The notes under the pieces are model-generated. The model was not told the origin of the DNA, ran no database searches, and was given only the letters and a program-made list of their open reading frames with translations. Both the position numbers and the translations under genes were made by a program. Shown piece by piece: positions 17,563-27,065 of a DNA stretch of 64,000 bases (positions within the stretch are counted from its first letter, which is position 1; each line of letters begins with the position of its first letter). The DNA comes from Ruminiclostridium sp. (lineage in GTDB: Bacteria; Bacillota; Clostridia; Oscillospirales; Ruminococcaceae), in assembly GCA_017935365.1 (NCBI GenBank), contig JAGBHT010000028.1:1-64000 (forward strand), written 5' to 3'.

Positions 17563-20500
17563 TCACTGCTCTCCCGAATTTTCTTCCGTAAGTACCATAT
17601 CGTCTGTTCCAAGGCGGTATCTTACTATCTCATGCTCGGCGTTCCATGTGGATATCGACATCTTGTTTTCACGCAAGCGTTCTATTTCAATTACATTATC
17701 CACTGTTACGCTTTTATCGTTCTTTACGTTGAAAACCGTCCAGGTCGCGGTTTCGTTCTCTTCATCATAGTTACTTCTCAGCCCGTACACTTCCGTAACA
17801 TTTTCGCCGTAAAGGTCAAAGATACACTCACCCTCACCCGCCGTATAGGTATGCGCAAGGCTCTCTTCCATATTTGCGTCTATCTGATACACGCTTATAG
17901 AATCATATCCTGTTTCATAAGCAGTGGCTCCGCCGTATACGATCTCTCCGCACTTTACATATTTCAAAGGAAATTCTATTCTTTCCTGCGGCTTTTCATA
18001 ATCAACGCCGATAAAATCTATTGAATACATATTAGTGTGATACTCCTTGCCGTTGTCAAGGTTTCTGTAAACCGTTTCATATGTATCACCGTGAATTATG
18101 TCATACGAAATAAGATTTTCTGCTATCAGACTAAGATATTGGTCCGGGATCTCAAACAGCACCTCCTGTGTTGTCAGGTCAAACACCCTTGTGCCGCTTT
18201 CGTCTTTAAAAGACATACTGTTGCCTGCTTTTTCAATATATATTTCATTTTGCCAATAATCCGTATATCTGCTTTTCTCTATTTTTATATTGCTGAGCAG
18301 CACTTTTGCACGCTCGCCGTAAATATTATAACTGCCGTCTGCGTTTTCTCCTGCGATAAAGCCTGACAGTCGGGTAAGCGTCCTGTCGCCCTTTATAAAC
18401 GGCGTGCCGTCAAGGTTTAGATAATAGCTTACCGACCGTGAGTTTCTGCCCGTTTCGTCATACATAAGCACACTGAGTGTCACAGCTGTATTGTCGGTTA
18501 TACCGGCACTCATATAAGAATCGCCGATATCGCTTACTGCGTACTCCTCATAGTGATAATTTCCGTATATGTCTATATAGCAGTCTTTTTTGCCGCTCAG
18601 ATCAGGCGCTATGTAATACTGTATATTATCCCGTATAACGGGTGTATTCTCATAGTACTTTGCTCCCGCATAGAAATCAAGCGGTGCATATCCGTCCGTT
18701 GCGCTGTTTCCCGCGTTGTACATTCCGCCCATATTTTCTGTTGCCGCATTGCCGTTTCGGTCATATATCATTACATCAATAAGACCTCTTGCGTATACTT
18801 CCAAATATATTTCGTCAAAATCCCTGCGGATCTTTGTCACAAAATATCCGTCCGGTGACATCGCACTCACAAATTCATACTTTGCCTTGACCGCAACATT
18901 TCCCTTTTTATCAAGAAATCCTATTTTGCCGTTCTCAGCCTCACAGTAAGCCATATATCCGTTTTCAAGTGGCTGTATATCGTATTTTGTTTTGAGAATA
19001 ACGTTGAAGTCCCTGTCAAAGCAGGTGAAACTGCCGTCATCGTTTCTGATAACCACGCTTCCGCTGTTTTCACTTATTCTCGGCTTGTTTTCATACTCGG
19101 CAAGAAGCTGACCGTACTTGTCATAGATATAGTATTTGTCATAGTCAAAGCACATCAGTCTGTCGCCGTATGCTTTTGCGTATATGAACTCGCCGAGCTT
19201 CTTTCCGTAAGCCGTATAGTAGTTTGACAGGATGCCCGAAGACTTCACGCTGTAAAAATCATTGCCGACCATAGTCAGTGCTTTATTGTCATGCATAAAA
19301 ACGTGTCCGTTGTTCTTGTCGATCAGTGCATAGTATTTTAATTTATCATCGGTCTGCCGCTTTGACTTATATGATGAAATATACAGCGTATCTCCGTATT
19401 CCCTTACAGCAAAATTAGCCGGTGAAGAAACCGTCAGCACAGGTCTTAGCCTGTTGTCATATATCATCACCTGGTTTTGCCATTCTTTTCCCGTCAGACT
19501 ACAGGATGTATATTCCGACATTGTAGCCTTTTTTGATGTACCTCCGAGTATATAACGGTTGCAGAAAATATCCTCCGCCATCGTGTTGCTTTCGCCGGAA
19601 TATCTTACAAGCCTTGCACCATCGGTATCAATTACCGATGCGTTTGTTATTTCGTCTTTTATCTCATCATATTCGGAACAGTCGCTGTCCGGCGTAATAA
19701 TTCTCCTGTTTTGCCCAGATATATTATAGACAAGGAAATGTCCGTCGTCTATGTAGTAATTTTCGTTCAGCTTACGATATGTGTTGCCGAATATCTTTTT
19801 ATCCTTTTTTGCAATTATCATATCGGTGTACAGCTCGTTGATACTGCCGTTTTCCATAATACTGTTGACAGTTTCGGCGAAATAGTACTCACCTACGAAC
19901 ATATTCTCCCCGTCAAACCCTTCAAAGTCCGCAGGGTCATACCAGTGGTGCACCGTATCAGCAAACATCAGCTTGTCCGACGCATAGCCGAGCTTTCCTA
20001 TAACGGTATTGCCACCCATATCTATGACAGAATACTCCGTACCGCTCTTTACATAAGCATAGCCGTCCGCATAATATCCGCTTGCACCGTCATAATTAGC
20101 GTCCGTTACCTTTTCGCCTGCGGTATTTATATATCCGATTTTCGCATTGTCATAGTAAGGTGCTAACCCGCAGTTGAACTCGCCAAACTGGAAGTCGCTT
20201 TCAAACTGCTTTCCGCCTGTGGTATATCCGCAATATTTTCCCTTTTCATATACGCAGGCATAACCGCTCAGATCAAATCCGCTTACGATATGCGAGCCGT
20301 CATACGACACAAAAATTTCGTTGGCGTTATCGTCAAGCAGGACTTCTCTTATAAATCCCTTATCATCTCTTTTAAGCAGTACAGCACCGCTGTCATAAGA
20401 CTTTATATCAGCGTCGCACAGATACTCTCCGCCGACCTGTTCAAGCGTATCGGCTCTGAGCAGTTTCGCTTTATACAGCTTGCTCTCATCATCAATGCCG

Positions 20501-21381
20501 TCACATACTATAAGCAGCTTTTCGCTTTTTACTATGCGGTCGTAATAGCCGGTCAGTGCCGTTCCGTCCGCCGAGAACACGGCATATTCCCTTGTAAAGT
20601 CAAGCGTTGTTTCGTCTTTGCTTTCTGCCTGTCGGAAACCGATATACTTATCATCACACAAAGCCGATATTCCCGTGCCGTTTTCAAGCTCGGTTACTTT
20701 TCCGTCAGAACTCAGCAGGCTATATGTGATCTCGTTGTAGTTTCCGCTTTCCGTGCCGGTTGTGATCTCAGGCATAAGAAGAGTATACGCATAGGCGTAA
20801 CCGCTGTTGTTCATGTCCGAGGCATAGTCGAACATCTGACCGTCAAATGCTTTTCGTCCTCTGCTGTCTACAAATCCGACCATGCCGTTTTCATCAACAA
20901 CTTTAGCAAGTCCCTTGCCCGAGAAACTTCCCGCAAAGCTGTACTGCGGAGAAGCTACAAACTCGCCGTCCTTTTTGATATATCCGAACTTTCCGTCAAC
21001 CGCTACAGGCGCAACATCGTTAGTATCTTCGTTAAAAGCATAAGCGGCTGTATACTGCGGTTTCAGCGTGGTTTGACCGTCCTTGTCAGCATATCCCCAC
21101 TTGCCGTCAATGCAGACGGGTGTCACCGACTGGATAAAAAGCTTGTCGCCCGTGCCGTAAAATGTTTCCGCCTTGTCGCCGTACATTCCGAACACGTCAA
21201 ACACAAATACCGCAAAGCTTGCCGCACCGAGTGCCAGTACGCCGACAGCTCCGCCAATTATCGCACCGACAGGACTTTTCTTCTTTTCCAGCGGTGTTTC
21301 GCCTGTAAAAGACGCACAGAACGGACAGAATTTCACGTTCTCGTCTATTTCACGTTTACAATTCGGACATATTTTGCTCAT
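17563..21381 (-). CDS. Giant zinc-ribbon/WG-repeat membrane protein (paralogue 2)
   Basis: 1272 aa, same layout as its downstream neighbour: zinc ribbon (CPNCKREIDENVKFCPFC), a hydrophobic segment at about residues 38-60, and WG-type repeats (KWGYADKDGQTTLKPQY, KFGYIKKDGEFVASPQY, KIGYINTAGEKV) over most of the remaining length. The N-terminal 30 residues are nearly identical between the two, while the repeat regions have diverged. The start has CGGAGAAAA upstream. Zinc ribbon plus transmembrane segment is a common head on extracytoplasmic Firmicutes proteins. No enzymatic motif is visible; a binding or structural role at the cell surface is a guess. Confidence 0.82.
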   Translation of the reverse strand: MSKICPNCKREIDENVKFCPFCASFTGETPLEKKKSPVGAIIGGAVGVLALGAASFAVFVFDVFGMYGDKAETFYGTGDKLFIQSVTPVCIDGKWGYADKDGQTTLKPQYTAAYAFNEDTNDVAPVAVDGKFGYIKKDGEFVASPQYSFAGSFSGKGLAKVVDENGMVGFVDSRGRKAFDGQMFDYASDMNNSGYAYAYTLLMPEITTGTESGNYNEITYSLLSSDGKVTELENGTGISALCDDKYIGFRQAESKDETTLDFTREYAVFSADGTALTGYYDRIVKSEKLLIVCDGIDDESKLYKAKLLRADTLEQVGGEYLCDADIKSYDSGAVLLKRDDKGFIREVLLDDNANEIFVSYDGSHIVSGFDLSGYACVYEKGKYCGYTTGGKQFESDFQFGEFNCGLAPYYDNAKIGYINTAGEKVTDANYDGASGYYADGYAYVKSGTEYSVIDMGGNTVIGKLGYASDKLMFADTVHHWYDPADFEGFDGENMFVGEYYFAETVNSIMENGSINELYTDMIIAKKDKKIFGNTYRKLNENYYIDDGHFLVYNISGQNRRIITPDSDCSEYDEIKDEITNASVIDTDGARLVRYSGESNTMAEDIFCNRYILGGTSKKATMSEYTSCSLTGKEWQNQVMIYDNRLRPVLTVSSPANFAVREYGDTLYISSYKSKRQTDDKLKYYALIDKNNGHVFMHDNKALTMVGNDFYSVKSSGILSNYYTAYGKKLGEFIYAKAYGDRLMCFDYDKYYIYDKYGQLLAEYENKPRISENSGSVVIRNDDGSFTCFDRDFNVILKTKYDIQPLENGYMAYCEAENGKIGFLDKKGNVAVKAKYEFVSAMSPDGYFVTKIRRDFDEIYLEVYARGLIDVMIYDRNGNAATENMGGMYNAGNSATDGYAPLDFYAGAKYYENTPVIRDNIQYYIAPDLSGKKDCYIDIYGNYHYEEYAVSDIGDSYMSAGITDNTAVTLSVLMYDETGRNSRSVSYYLNLDGTPFIKGDRTLTRLSGFIAGENADGSYNIYGERAKVLLSNIKIEKSRYTDYWQNEIYIEKAGNSMSFKDESGTRVFDLTTQEVLFEIPDQYLSLIAENLISYDIIHGDTYETVYRNLDNGKEYHTNMYSIDFIGVDYEKPQERIEFPLKYVKCGEIVYGGATAYETGYDSISVYQIDANMEESLAHTYTAGEGECIFDLYGENVTEVYGLRSNYDEENETATWTVFNVKNDKSVTVDNVIEIERLRENKMSISTWNAEHEIVRYRLGTDDMVLTEENSGEQ

Positions 21382-21418
21382 ATATTTTCTCCGTTATATC
21401 TTGCTTGAGTTTATAATC

Positions 21419-22462
21419 TCAGCACACCCTCTGATTTACATACCGTGCGATGACCTTTCCGTCAGGCTCGATAACAAACTTCGATACCGAGCCGCCGACA
21501 CCGTCAAATCTGAATTTTTCTATATCAGAAAACGAATACCCCATTATCATTGACTGCAAAAAGCTGAGTGTTGTTCCGTGAGATACGATAAGTATCCGTT
21601 CCTTGTTGTTTGTCATAATTTCCTTGTAGAACGGATAAAGTCTGTCCCACAGTTCACGGTCGGATTCCGCATCGGGAAACGGCTTATAGTCGGGATCGTA
21701 TCCGCCTTTGCGGGTAGCCTTCATGCTGTTATACCATCCTCTCGGTTTGCCGTTGCCTGCCCCTGCGTTCACCTCTCTGATAACGTCTGTCACAACAGGA
21801 GTAAGGCCGAGCGTTCTGTTTATCTCTTCTGCCGTCTGCCTTGCTCTGTTAAGATCGGACGTATACATTTCAAACCCGTTGTCGCAGTCCTCGTATAAAA
21901 GCCACTTTCCGATCTCTCTAGCCTGTTTTCTGCCGTATTCCGTCAGGTTCCAGTTTCCCCACGCACCTATCATTCCGTTTATGTGATGCTCCGATTCGGT
22001 ATGCTGAACGGTAATGATTATCTTCCTCTTTCTTCTTTTGAAATACTCGTCAATTATTTCTTTGGCTCTCTCCCTGCCAAACCAACCCTCGCCCTTGTCC
22101 TCACGGGGATAAAGTCTGTGCATATCCTCTTTTTCCGTGTCGGAAAGTTCGGAAAAATCGTTTATCTCCCTGTCGCACAGCACGCCTACAAGCTTGTTGT
22201 CACCGTCATTACGGCAGAACACCCCGATAATTTTTATCTTATCCTCGTCACCGAGTTCGTACTCCTTGTCGGTCATAACTATAACGTCAAGATGTTCGCA
22301 CGGCGGTGTCCCCGATTCCTTTATCCACCCGTAAGGCTGACGTACATTACGCACATATGAAAGGCTGTCGCAGTCCTTTTCGATGAAAGAATCTGTTTTA
22401 GAAACGTATTTCATACGCTTTGGATAAGCATATGTCTGTTCGATTTTCACGGTGTAAATCAT
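21419..22462 (-). CDS. Fusion of a pyrophosphatase-like domain and a histidine phosphatase
   Basis: 347 aa in two parts. Residues ~1-140 resemble family I inorganic pyrophosphatase: YGWIKESGTPP, LDVIVMT, IIGVFCRNDGDNKLVGV and DFSELSD follow the order of PPase motifs, though several acidic metal ligands are not evident. Residues ~145-347 are a histidine phosphatase (phosphoglycerate-mutase fold) with catalytic VQHTES where the family normally has RHG, the RARQTAE arginine motif and the second histidine in IVSHGTT. The substrate is unknown. I placed the start at ATG 22462 because TTGGAGGGAAAT precedes it. The next gene upstream on this strand is an ADP-ribosylglycohydrolase, suggesting a nucleotide or phosphoester role. 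Confidence 0.78.
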   Translation of the reverse strand: MIYTVKIEQTYAYPKRMKYVSKTDSFIEKDCDSLSYVRNVRQPYGWIKESGTPPCEHLDVIVMTDKEYELGDEDKIKIIGVFCRNDGDNKLVGVLCDREINDFSELSDTEKEDMHRLYPREDKGEGWFGRERAKEIIDEYFKRRKRKIIITVQHTESEHHINGMIGAWGNWNLTEYGRKQAREIGKWLLYEDCDNGFEMYTSDLNRARQTAEEINRTLGLTPVVTDVIREVNAGAGNGKPRGWYNSMKATRKGGYDPDYKPFPDAESDRELWDRLYPFYKEIMTNNKERILIVSHGTTLSFLQSMIMGYSFSDIEKFRFDGVGGSVSKFVIEPDGKVIARYVNQRVC

Positions 22463-22511
22463 ATTTCCCTCCAAATTACAACATCAACAGCCGTTTTTAG
22501 ATTTGCGTTCA

Positions 22512-23303
22512 TCATTCAACGTTCATTACTTCATTAAACTCTCTGACCACTCTTCTCAGCCCGCTGTCAATAATCAAATTTCCCCTTGTCGCAATCTCTT
22601 TCGGTATCTCTCTGTAATACGCCTCGGCGATTCCACCGGTTATACACGCAATGGTATCGCTGTCGCCACCTATAGAAATTGCCTTTCTTATCGCGCTCTC
22701 GTAAGAGTCTGATTCAAAGAATGCTTCAAGTGCAGGCGGAACAGAATATGACGCTCTGCTGTCAAAGACATAATCTCTGCGGATTTCATCAAGCGGTTGA
22801 AATCTGTAACCGTACATTTTCTCTATTGTCCGCTTGATGCTGTCCTTGTTCTCTTGCTTTCGTGCAAGGAATACACAGGTTGCCACTGCCTTTGCACTCT
22901 TAATCGCCTCACGGTTATGGTGCGTGTAGTAACAGCTTGCCTTTACTTCCTTTAAAAGCGGCTTCAGGTCGTCAAACGCATAACCGATAGCCGTTACCCT
23001 CATCGCCGCTCCGTTTCCGTAGCTTCTTTGAATTCTGAGTGTATCGCTTTCCGCCCACTTTGAAAACATCTGTCCGAATCCTGCGTTACGATAGCGATTA
23101 TAATACTGCTTATAGCGTGTGGCATAGGCTTTTCGGCTGTTACAGCCCGAATGATCGTTCAGCAGTTTTTCCGCAACCGCTACCGTCATCACCGTATCAT
23201 CGGTGAAATGACTTCCTGCAGGGAACAGCTCAAACTCTTCCGTTTTCACATTATGCAGTTCTCTTGTCGAACCGATTATATCACCAAAAATTGCTCCGAG
23301 CAT
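22512..23303 (-). CDS. ADP-ribosylglycohydrolase (DraG family)
   Basis: 263-aa hydrolase of the ADP-ribosyl-glycohydrolase fold, which removes ADP-ribose from modified proteins or nucleic acids using two magnesium ions. The metal-binding motifs are seen: GAIFGDIIGS at the N-terminus, FTDDTVMT near residue 33, and GGDSDTIACITGGIAEAYY near the C-terminus. I chose ATG 23303, preceded by CGGAGGGTAT, rather than a GTG six codons earlier. Many such proteins are encoded without an ADP-ribosyltransferase nearby, as here, so the target is unknown. Confidence 0.92.
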   Translation of the reverse strand: MLGAIFGDIIGSTRELHNVKTEEFELFPAGSHFTDDTVMTVAVAEKLLNDHSGCNSRKAYATRYKQYYNRYRNAGFGQMFSKWAESDTLRIQRSYGNGAAMRVTAIGYAFDDLKPLLKEVKASCYYTHHNREAIKSAKAVATCVFLARKQENKDSIKRTIEKMYGYRFQPLDEIRRDYVFDSRASYSVPPALEAFFESDSYESAIRKAISIGGDSDTIACITGGIAEAYYREIPKEIATRGNLIIDSGLRRVVREFNEVMNVE

Positions 23304-23404
23304 ATACCCTCCGATCGTCACTTTTTATCCGATACTGCAAACCATTTTGATTTTCGTAATAACATTTATGCTTTTTCGTAGGGGTGGGACCTGCTCCTCC
23401 TCAG

Positions 23405-23563
23405 TCTGTCGAAAAACCTATATAATGTTAAAATGGGGTTTGGGGCGTAGCCCCAAGCGGGGTGAGGGCGGCAGCCCCGCACTCAGCCCCTTTCCGGGGG
23501 AAAGGGGTTTGGGAATAGGGATTGCAAATTAGCACCTTTTTAAAGCAGACTTTTTCTACAAAC
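23405..23563 (+). repeat. Dispersed GC-rich hairpin element, copy C (best-preserved)
   Basis: The ends TCTGTCGAAAAA (23405-23416) and TTTTTCTACAAA (23551-23562) form an imperfect terminal inverted repeat, 10 of 12 matching. Inside are three GC-rich hairpins: TGGGGCGTAGCCCCA, GGGGTGAGGGCGGCAGCCCC and CCCCTTTCCGGGGGAAAGGGG. There is no coding frame. Copy D shares both ends and the cores in opposite orientation. The size and form suggest a MITE-like non-autonomous element. Confidence 0.75.
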
Positions 23564-23817
23564 CGGGGCGTGGCTTGCCCTCCTGTTAACTTTCCGTCTT
23601 ACCCCAAAATATCTTATATAAATATTCTATCACAAACAAAATTTCTTCACAATAGCAAACCCAAAACTGTAACTGTTTTGTAACCATTTGTCACCGTTTT
23701 GTAACTTTTTCTCACAAAAATGCACTCGTATCGATTTTACTGCAAATATACCATTGTTCATACACCTTGCCGCACATTGCCGAAAATACGGTTTTTCCTT
23801 TATTTCTGCGGTTTTGC
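23564..23817. other. AT-rich intergenic stretch before the ABC-F gene
   Basis: No reading frame with a ribosome binding site and no clear folded RNA. It separates repeat copy C from the promoter of the ABC-F gene. A short run repeats TGTAACTGTTTTGTAACC-like words (around 23670-23710), which I cannot interpret. Confidence 0.35.
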
Positions 23818-23846
23818 TTGCATTATCCGAAATTATATGCTATACT
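23818..23846 (+). promoter_or_regulatory. Sigma-A promoter of the ABC-F gene
   Basis: TTGCAT (23818-23823) and TATACT (23841-23846) with a 17-base spacer, about 70 bases before the start codon. Confidence 0.65.
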
Positions 23847-23918
23847 TTGATTTATATGGTTAAAACACGAACAAAGATGTAAGAAAAAGTAAAATGTGCA
23901 ATAAGAAAGGAAACAAAA

Positions 23919-25532
23919 ATGATTACAGTATCGGACGTTAGTCTTTCATTCGGCGGACAGATGTTGTTCAAGGACGTAAACCTGCTGTTCACAGTGGGCA
24001 ACTGCTACGGCGTTATCGGTGCGAACGGCGCAGGCAAGTCTACATTCTTAAAGATACTCTGCGGTGATCTTGAGCCTACAACAGGTACAGTCACAGTGCA
24101 GGAGGGACTGCGTATGTCCGTACTCAAGCAGGACCATTACGCATACGACGAGTACACAGTCCAGGAAACGGTAATAATGGGTAATCCCCGTCTTTACGAG
24201 GTTATGAAGCAGAAGGACGCTCTTTACGCCAAGGAAGATTTCACCGAGGAGGACGGCAACCTCGCAAGTGAGCTTGAGGGCGAATTTGCCGAGCTCGGCG
24301 GTTGGGAAGCCGAGAGCGATGCTTCAAAACTCGTACAGGGTCTGGGACTTGATGAAGATATTATGTATGCTCAGATGAGCAGTCTTGCCGGTAACGAAAA
24401 GGTCAAGGTACTGCTTGCTCAGGCACTTTTCGGCAACCCCGACATTATCCTTATGGACGAGCCTACAAACCACCTCGATATTGACGCTGTTGCATGGCTT
24501 GAGGACTTCCTTGCCGAGTATTTCGGTACGGTTATCGTCGTATCCCATGACCGTCACTTCCTCAACAATGTTTGTACCCATACGGTAGATATCGACTATA
24601 CAAAGATCAAGATGTATGTCGGCAACTACGAATTCTGGTACGAATCTTCACAGCTTATTCAGAAGATGTTAAAGCAGCAGAACAAGAAGAACGAAGAGAA
24701 GATAAAGGAGTTACAGAACTTCATTCAGCGATTCTCCGCCAACAAGTCAAAGTCAAAGCAGGCTACCTCAAGAAAAAAGCTTATCGACAAGCTGACAGTA
24801 GAGGAACTCCCTGCGTCAAGCAGACGTTATCCGTTCATCAGCTTTGATATGGAACGTGAGATAGGTAAGGATATATTACAGGTTGAAGGGCTTTCAAAGA
24901 CGGTCGACGGCGTTAAGGTACTCGACCATGTAAGCTTTACCGTCGGCAGAAACGACAAGATCGCTTTTGTAGGCGACAATGAAATCGCCGTTACCACACT
25001 GTTCAAGATACTTATGGGCGAGGAAGAGCCGGACGAGGGCTTTATCAAGTGGGGCAGTACCGCAAGCGTAAGCTACTTCCCGCAGGATAACAGCGCATTC
25101 TTCAACGACTGTAAGCTGTCGATCCTCGACTGGATAAGGCAGTATTCCAAGGACGAAACCGAAACATATCTGCGTGGCTTCTTAGGCCGTATGCTGTTCT
25201 CAGGCGATGATATATTCAAGAGCGTTGACGTATTATCCGGCGGTGAAAAGGTACGTTGTATGTTCTCACGCATGATGCTGTTCCAGTCAAACGTTCTTAT
25301 CCTCGACAGACCTACCAACCACCTCGACCTTGAAAGCATCACAGCCGTAAACAACGGACTTTCGGACTTCAAGGGCAACGTACTGTTCGCTTCTCACGAC
25401 TACGAAATAGTACAGACAGTTGCAAACCGTATAATTGAAATTGCAGATAAGGGTTGCTATGACAGACAGGGCACATACGAAGAGTATGTTGACTGGAGAA
25501 AGGCAAACCACGGCGGAAGTTTCACACTCTGA
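23919..25532 (+). CDS. ABC-F family ATPase with degenerate second nucleotide site
   Basis: 537-aa soluble protein with two ABC cassettes joined by a charged linker (about residues 243-305), typical of the ABC-F ribosome-binding translation factors; closest in appearance to the YkpA/YbiT-like branch. Cassette 1 has an intact Walker A (GANGAGKST) and Walker B (LMDEPTNHLD), but a weak signature (LAGNEKV). In cassette 2 Walker A reads GDNEIAVTT, with Val in place of the catalytic Lys, and Walker B reads LDRPTNHLD, with Arg in place of the catalytic Glu, while the signature LSGGEKV is good. The start has AAGAAAGGAAA upstream. Stand-alone gene with its own promoter and terminator. Confidence 0.9.
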   Translation: MITVSDVSLSFGGQMLFKDVNLLFTVGNCYGVIGANGAGKSTFLKILCGDLEPTTGTVTVQEGLRMSVLKQDHYAYDEYTVQETVIMGNPRLYEVMKQKDALYAKEDFTEEDGNLASELEGEFAELGGWEAESDASKLVQGLGLDEDIMYAQMSSLAGNEKVKVLLAQALFGNPDIILMDEPTNHLDIDAVAWLEDFLAEYFGTVIVVSHDRHFLNNVCTHTVDIDYTKIKMYVGNYEFWYESSQLIQKMLKQQNKKNEEKIKELQNFIQRFSANKSKSKQATSRKKLIDKLTVEELPASSRRYPFISFDMEREIGKDILQVEGLSKTVDGVKVLDHVSFTVGRNDKIAFVGDNEIAVTTLFKILMGEEEPDEGFIKWGSTASVSYFPQDNSAFFNDCKLSILDWIRQYSKDETETYLRGFLGRMLFSGDDIFKSVDVLSGGEKVRCMFSRMMLFQSNVLILDRPTNHLDLESITAVNNGLSDFKGNVLFASHDYEIVQTVANRIIEIADKGCYDRQGTYEEYVDWRKANHGGSFTL

Positions 25533-25551
25533 TAAAAACAGAATATACAGC

Positions 25552-25584
25552 AAGGCGGACTGCCCATATCGGACAGTCCGCCTT
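25552..25584. terminator. Bidirectional terminator between ABC-F and regulator genes
   Basis: Stem AAGGCGGACTG (25552-25562) with CAGTCCGCCTT (25574-25584), 11-nt loop. It lies between two convergent genes and touches the stop codon of the minus-strand regulator. Confidence 0.75.
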
Positions 25585-26767
25585 ATATTTCCTTGAAATC
25601 AAATTTTACATTTACACAGTCCATAGTTCTGCTGCGCCTGAACCTTGTCATAATACGTTCCTCTATACCTTCAAACGAGCTTTCGTCTGCTTCGATCATA
25701 AGCAGAAGATACTGGCTTCTGCTATAGCGGGTATATACGTCCCTCATCCTCAGCGAATTACTGATACTGAACGAAATTTTATCCATTGCCTTTTCAAGCA
25801 GTTTTATATTCCCGAGTTCATTCCCGTTACTGTCCACAGCCGACACAAGACATATCGACAGTTTGCTTTCAAGGCGCATACTCTCTCGCTTGTAAAGACG
25901 GAATATATACTTGAAAATCTCATACTGGCAGTAGAAAACTCCTTTCTGTTCCTTACTGTCGTCGCCATACAAGTCGCCTATTACCGCGTCAAGATTATTC
26001 TGTACATCATTTCTCGGCTTTACCGTAAGCTCGTAAAGCTCGGTAAGGTGTGCGCCCGGCGCGGCGCCGTATTGTTCCATAAGGTATGTGCGTATATAAT
26101 CATACTGCTTTGCGGCACGCTCATATTCACCCATTGCCACGAATGCGCGGATAAGATTTGCGTGCATTTTTTCGTCCGACTGGTCAAGCATAGTCGCACG
26201 CTCGCAGAGAGTGATTATTTCCGAGAACTTTCCCATAGGATATAAAAGCTGAACGCATTTGTCCACAGCGGAATTATACAAGGCATGGAAATATACGTTT
26301 ATCGGCTGTACCCATGTTTCGCCTGCCGCACCTGCAAGATAACCGCTGTTATAAAGGGCTATCGCTTTCTTATACATAGTGATACGTCTTGTTCTCGACA
26401 GCGATTCGTCCTCTGCTTTATCTATGTAGTCTTTGAATTTTGTCGAATCTATTACACATTCATCGCTTTCAATAAAGGCATATGAACTGTGACTGCCCGC
26501 TATAAGCTTACCGCCGTCGGGTATCATTTCATCGAGTACCGCGCGCGTTCTGTGAACAAGCGTCTTAAGCGCATTGGCAGGATTTCTGCTGTCCGACCAC
26601 AGCAGGTCGATAAGCTCGTTCTGGGTTATCTCTCTACCGCGCTGTGCAATAAGATATTCAAGCAGTAATATCATCTTCGAGCCTCTGTACTCGTTTTCGC
26701 AAAGCTTGCGGTCACGGTACGATATCGAAAACTGCCCGAACATTGTTATATGTATCTTGTTCGGCAT
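25583..26767 (-). CDS. SARP/BTAD-type transcriptional regulator
   Basis: 394 aa. The N-terminal ~100 residues form an OmpR-type winged helix: ITMFGQFSISY, then GSKMILLLEYLIAQRGREIT and LIDLLWSD, then NALKTLVHRTRAVLD as recognition helix region. A helical bacterial transcriptional activator domain (about residues 100-255) follows, as in AfsR/DnrI regulators. The last ~140 residues do not resemble anything I know. The start has AAAAGGGGGTGG upstream. Such regulators in Clostridia are usually orphan activators; no target is visible nearby, and its neighbour genes are convergent or separate. Confidence 0.85.
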   Translation of the reverse strand: MPNKIHITMFGQFSISYRDRKLCENEYRGSKMILLLEYLIAQRGREITQNELIDLLWSDSRNPANALKTLVHRTRAVLDEMIPDGGKLIAGSHSSYAFIESDECVIDSTKFKDYIDKAEDESLSRTRRITMYKKAIALYNSGYLAGAAGETWVQPINVYFHALYNSAVDKCVQLLYPMGKFSEIITLCERATMLDQSDEKMHANLIRAFVAMGEYERAAKQYDYIRTYLMEQYGAAPGAHLTELYELTVKPRNDVQNNLDAVIGDLYGDDSKEQKGVFYCQYEIFKYIFRLYKRESMRLESKLSICLVSAVDSNGNELGNIKLLEKAMDKISFSISNSLRMRDVYTRYSRSQYLLLMIEADESSFEGIEERIMTRFRRSRTMDCVNVKFDFKEI

Positions 26768-27060
26768 ATTTCCACCCCCTTTTTTGATTTTCTTTTACTT
26801 TATCGAAATTTTACGGTAAAGTGTGAAATTATTTTAAGCAAAATTCAAATTTTCACACAGATGTTATGTAACAAATGTTGCAGTTTTGGCGATTTGTGTA
26901 AATCTAATTCTATATTATGTAAATTTGTTTTACAAAAATAACAAACAGCATGTTAAATTGCATAAATATTTTCCTAAATGAGAAAATTAATTATCATAAA
27001 AATAGAAAAACCGTTGCCAAGCCGATAAGTAATTATGATGTAACCGAAATGTAACCGTGC
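26768..27060. other. AT-rich intergenic stretch
   Basis: Low-GC region upstream of the SARP-like regulator, likely containing its promoter on the minus strand. I find no convincing -35/-10 pair and no gene. Confidence 0.35.
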
Positions 27061-27065
27061 TGTGG

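Noticed and set aside
20290..21408. Plus-strand frame of 372 codons opposite a WG-repeat gene
   Set aside because: It mirrors the coding of the minus-strand gene, has no ribosome binding site, and its composition (many Cys, Arg, Tyr) is that of an antisense frame.
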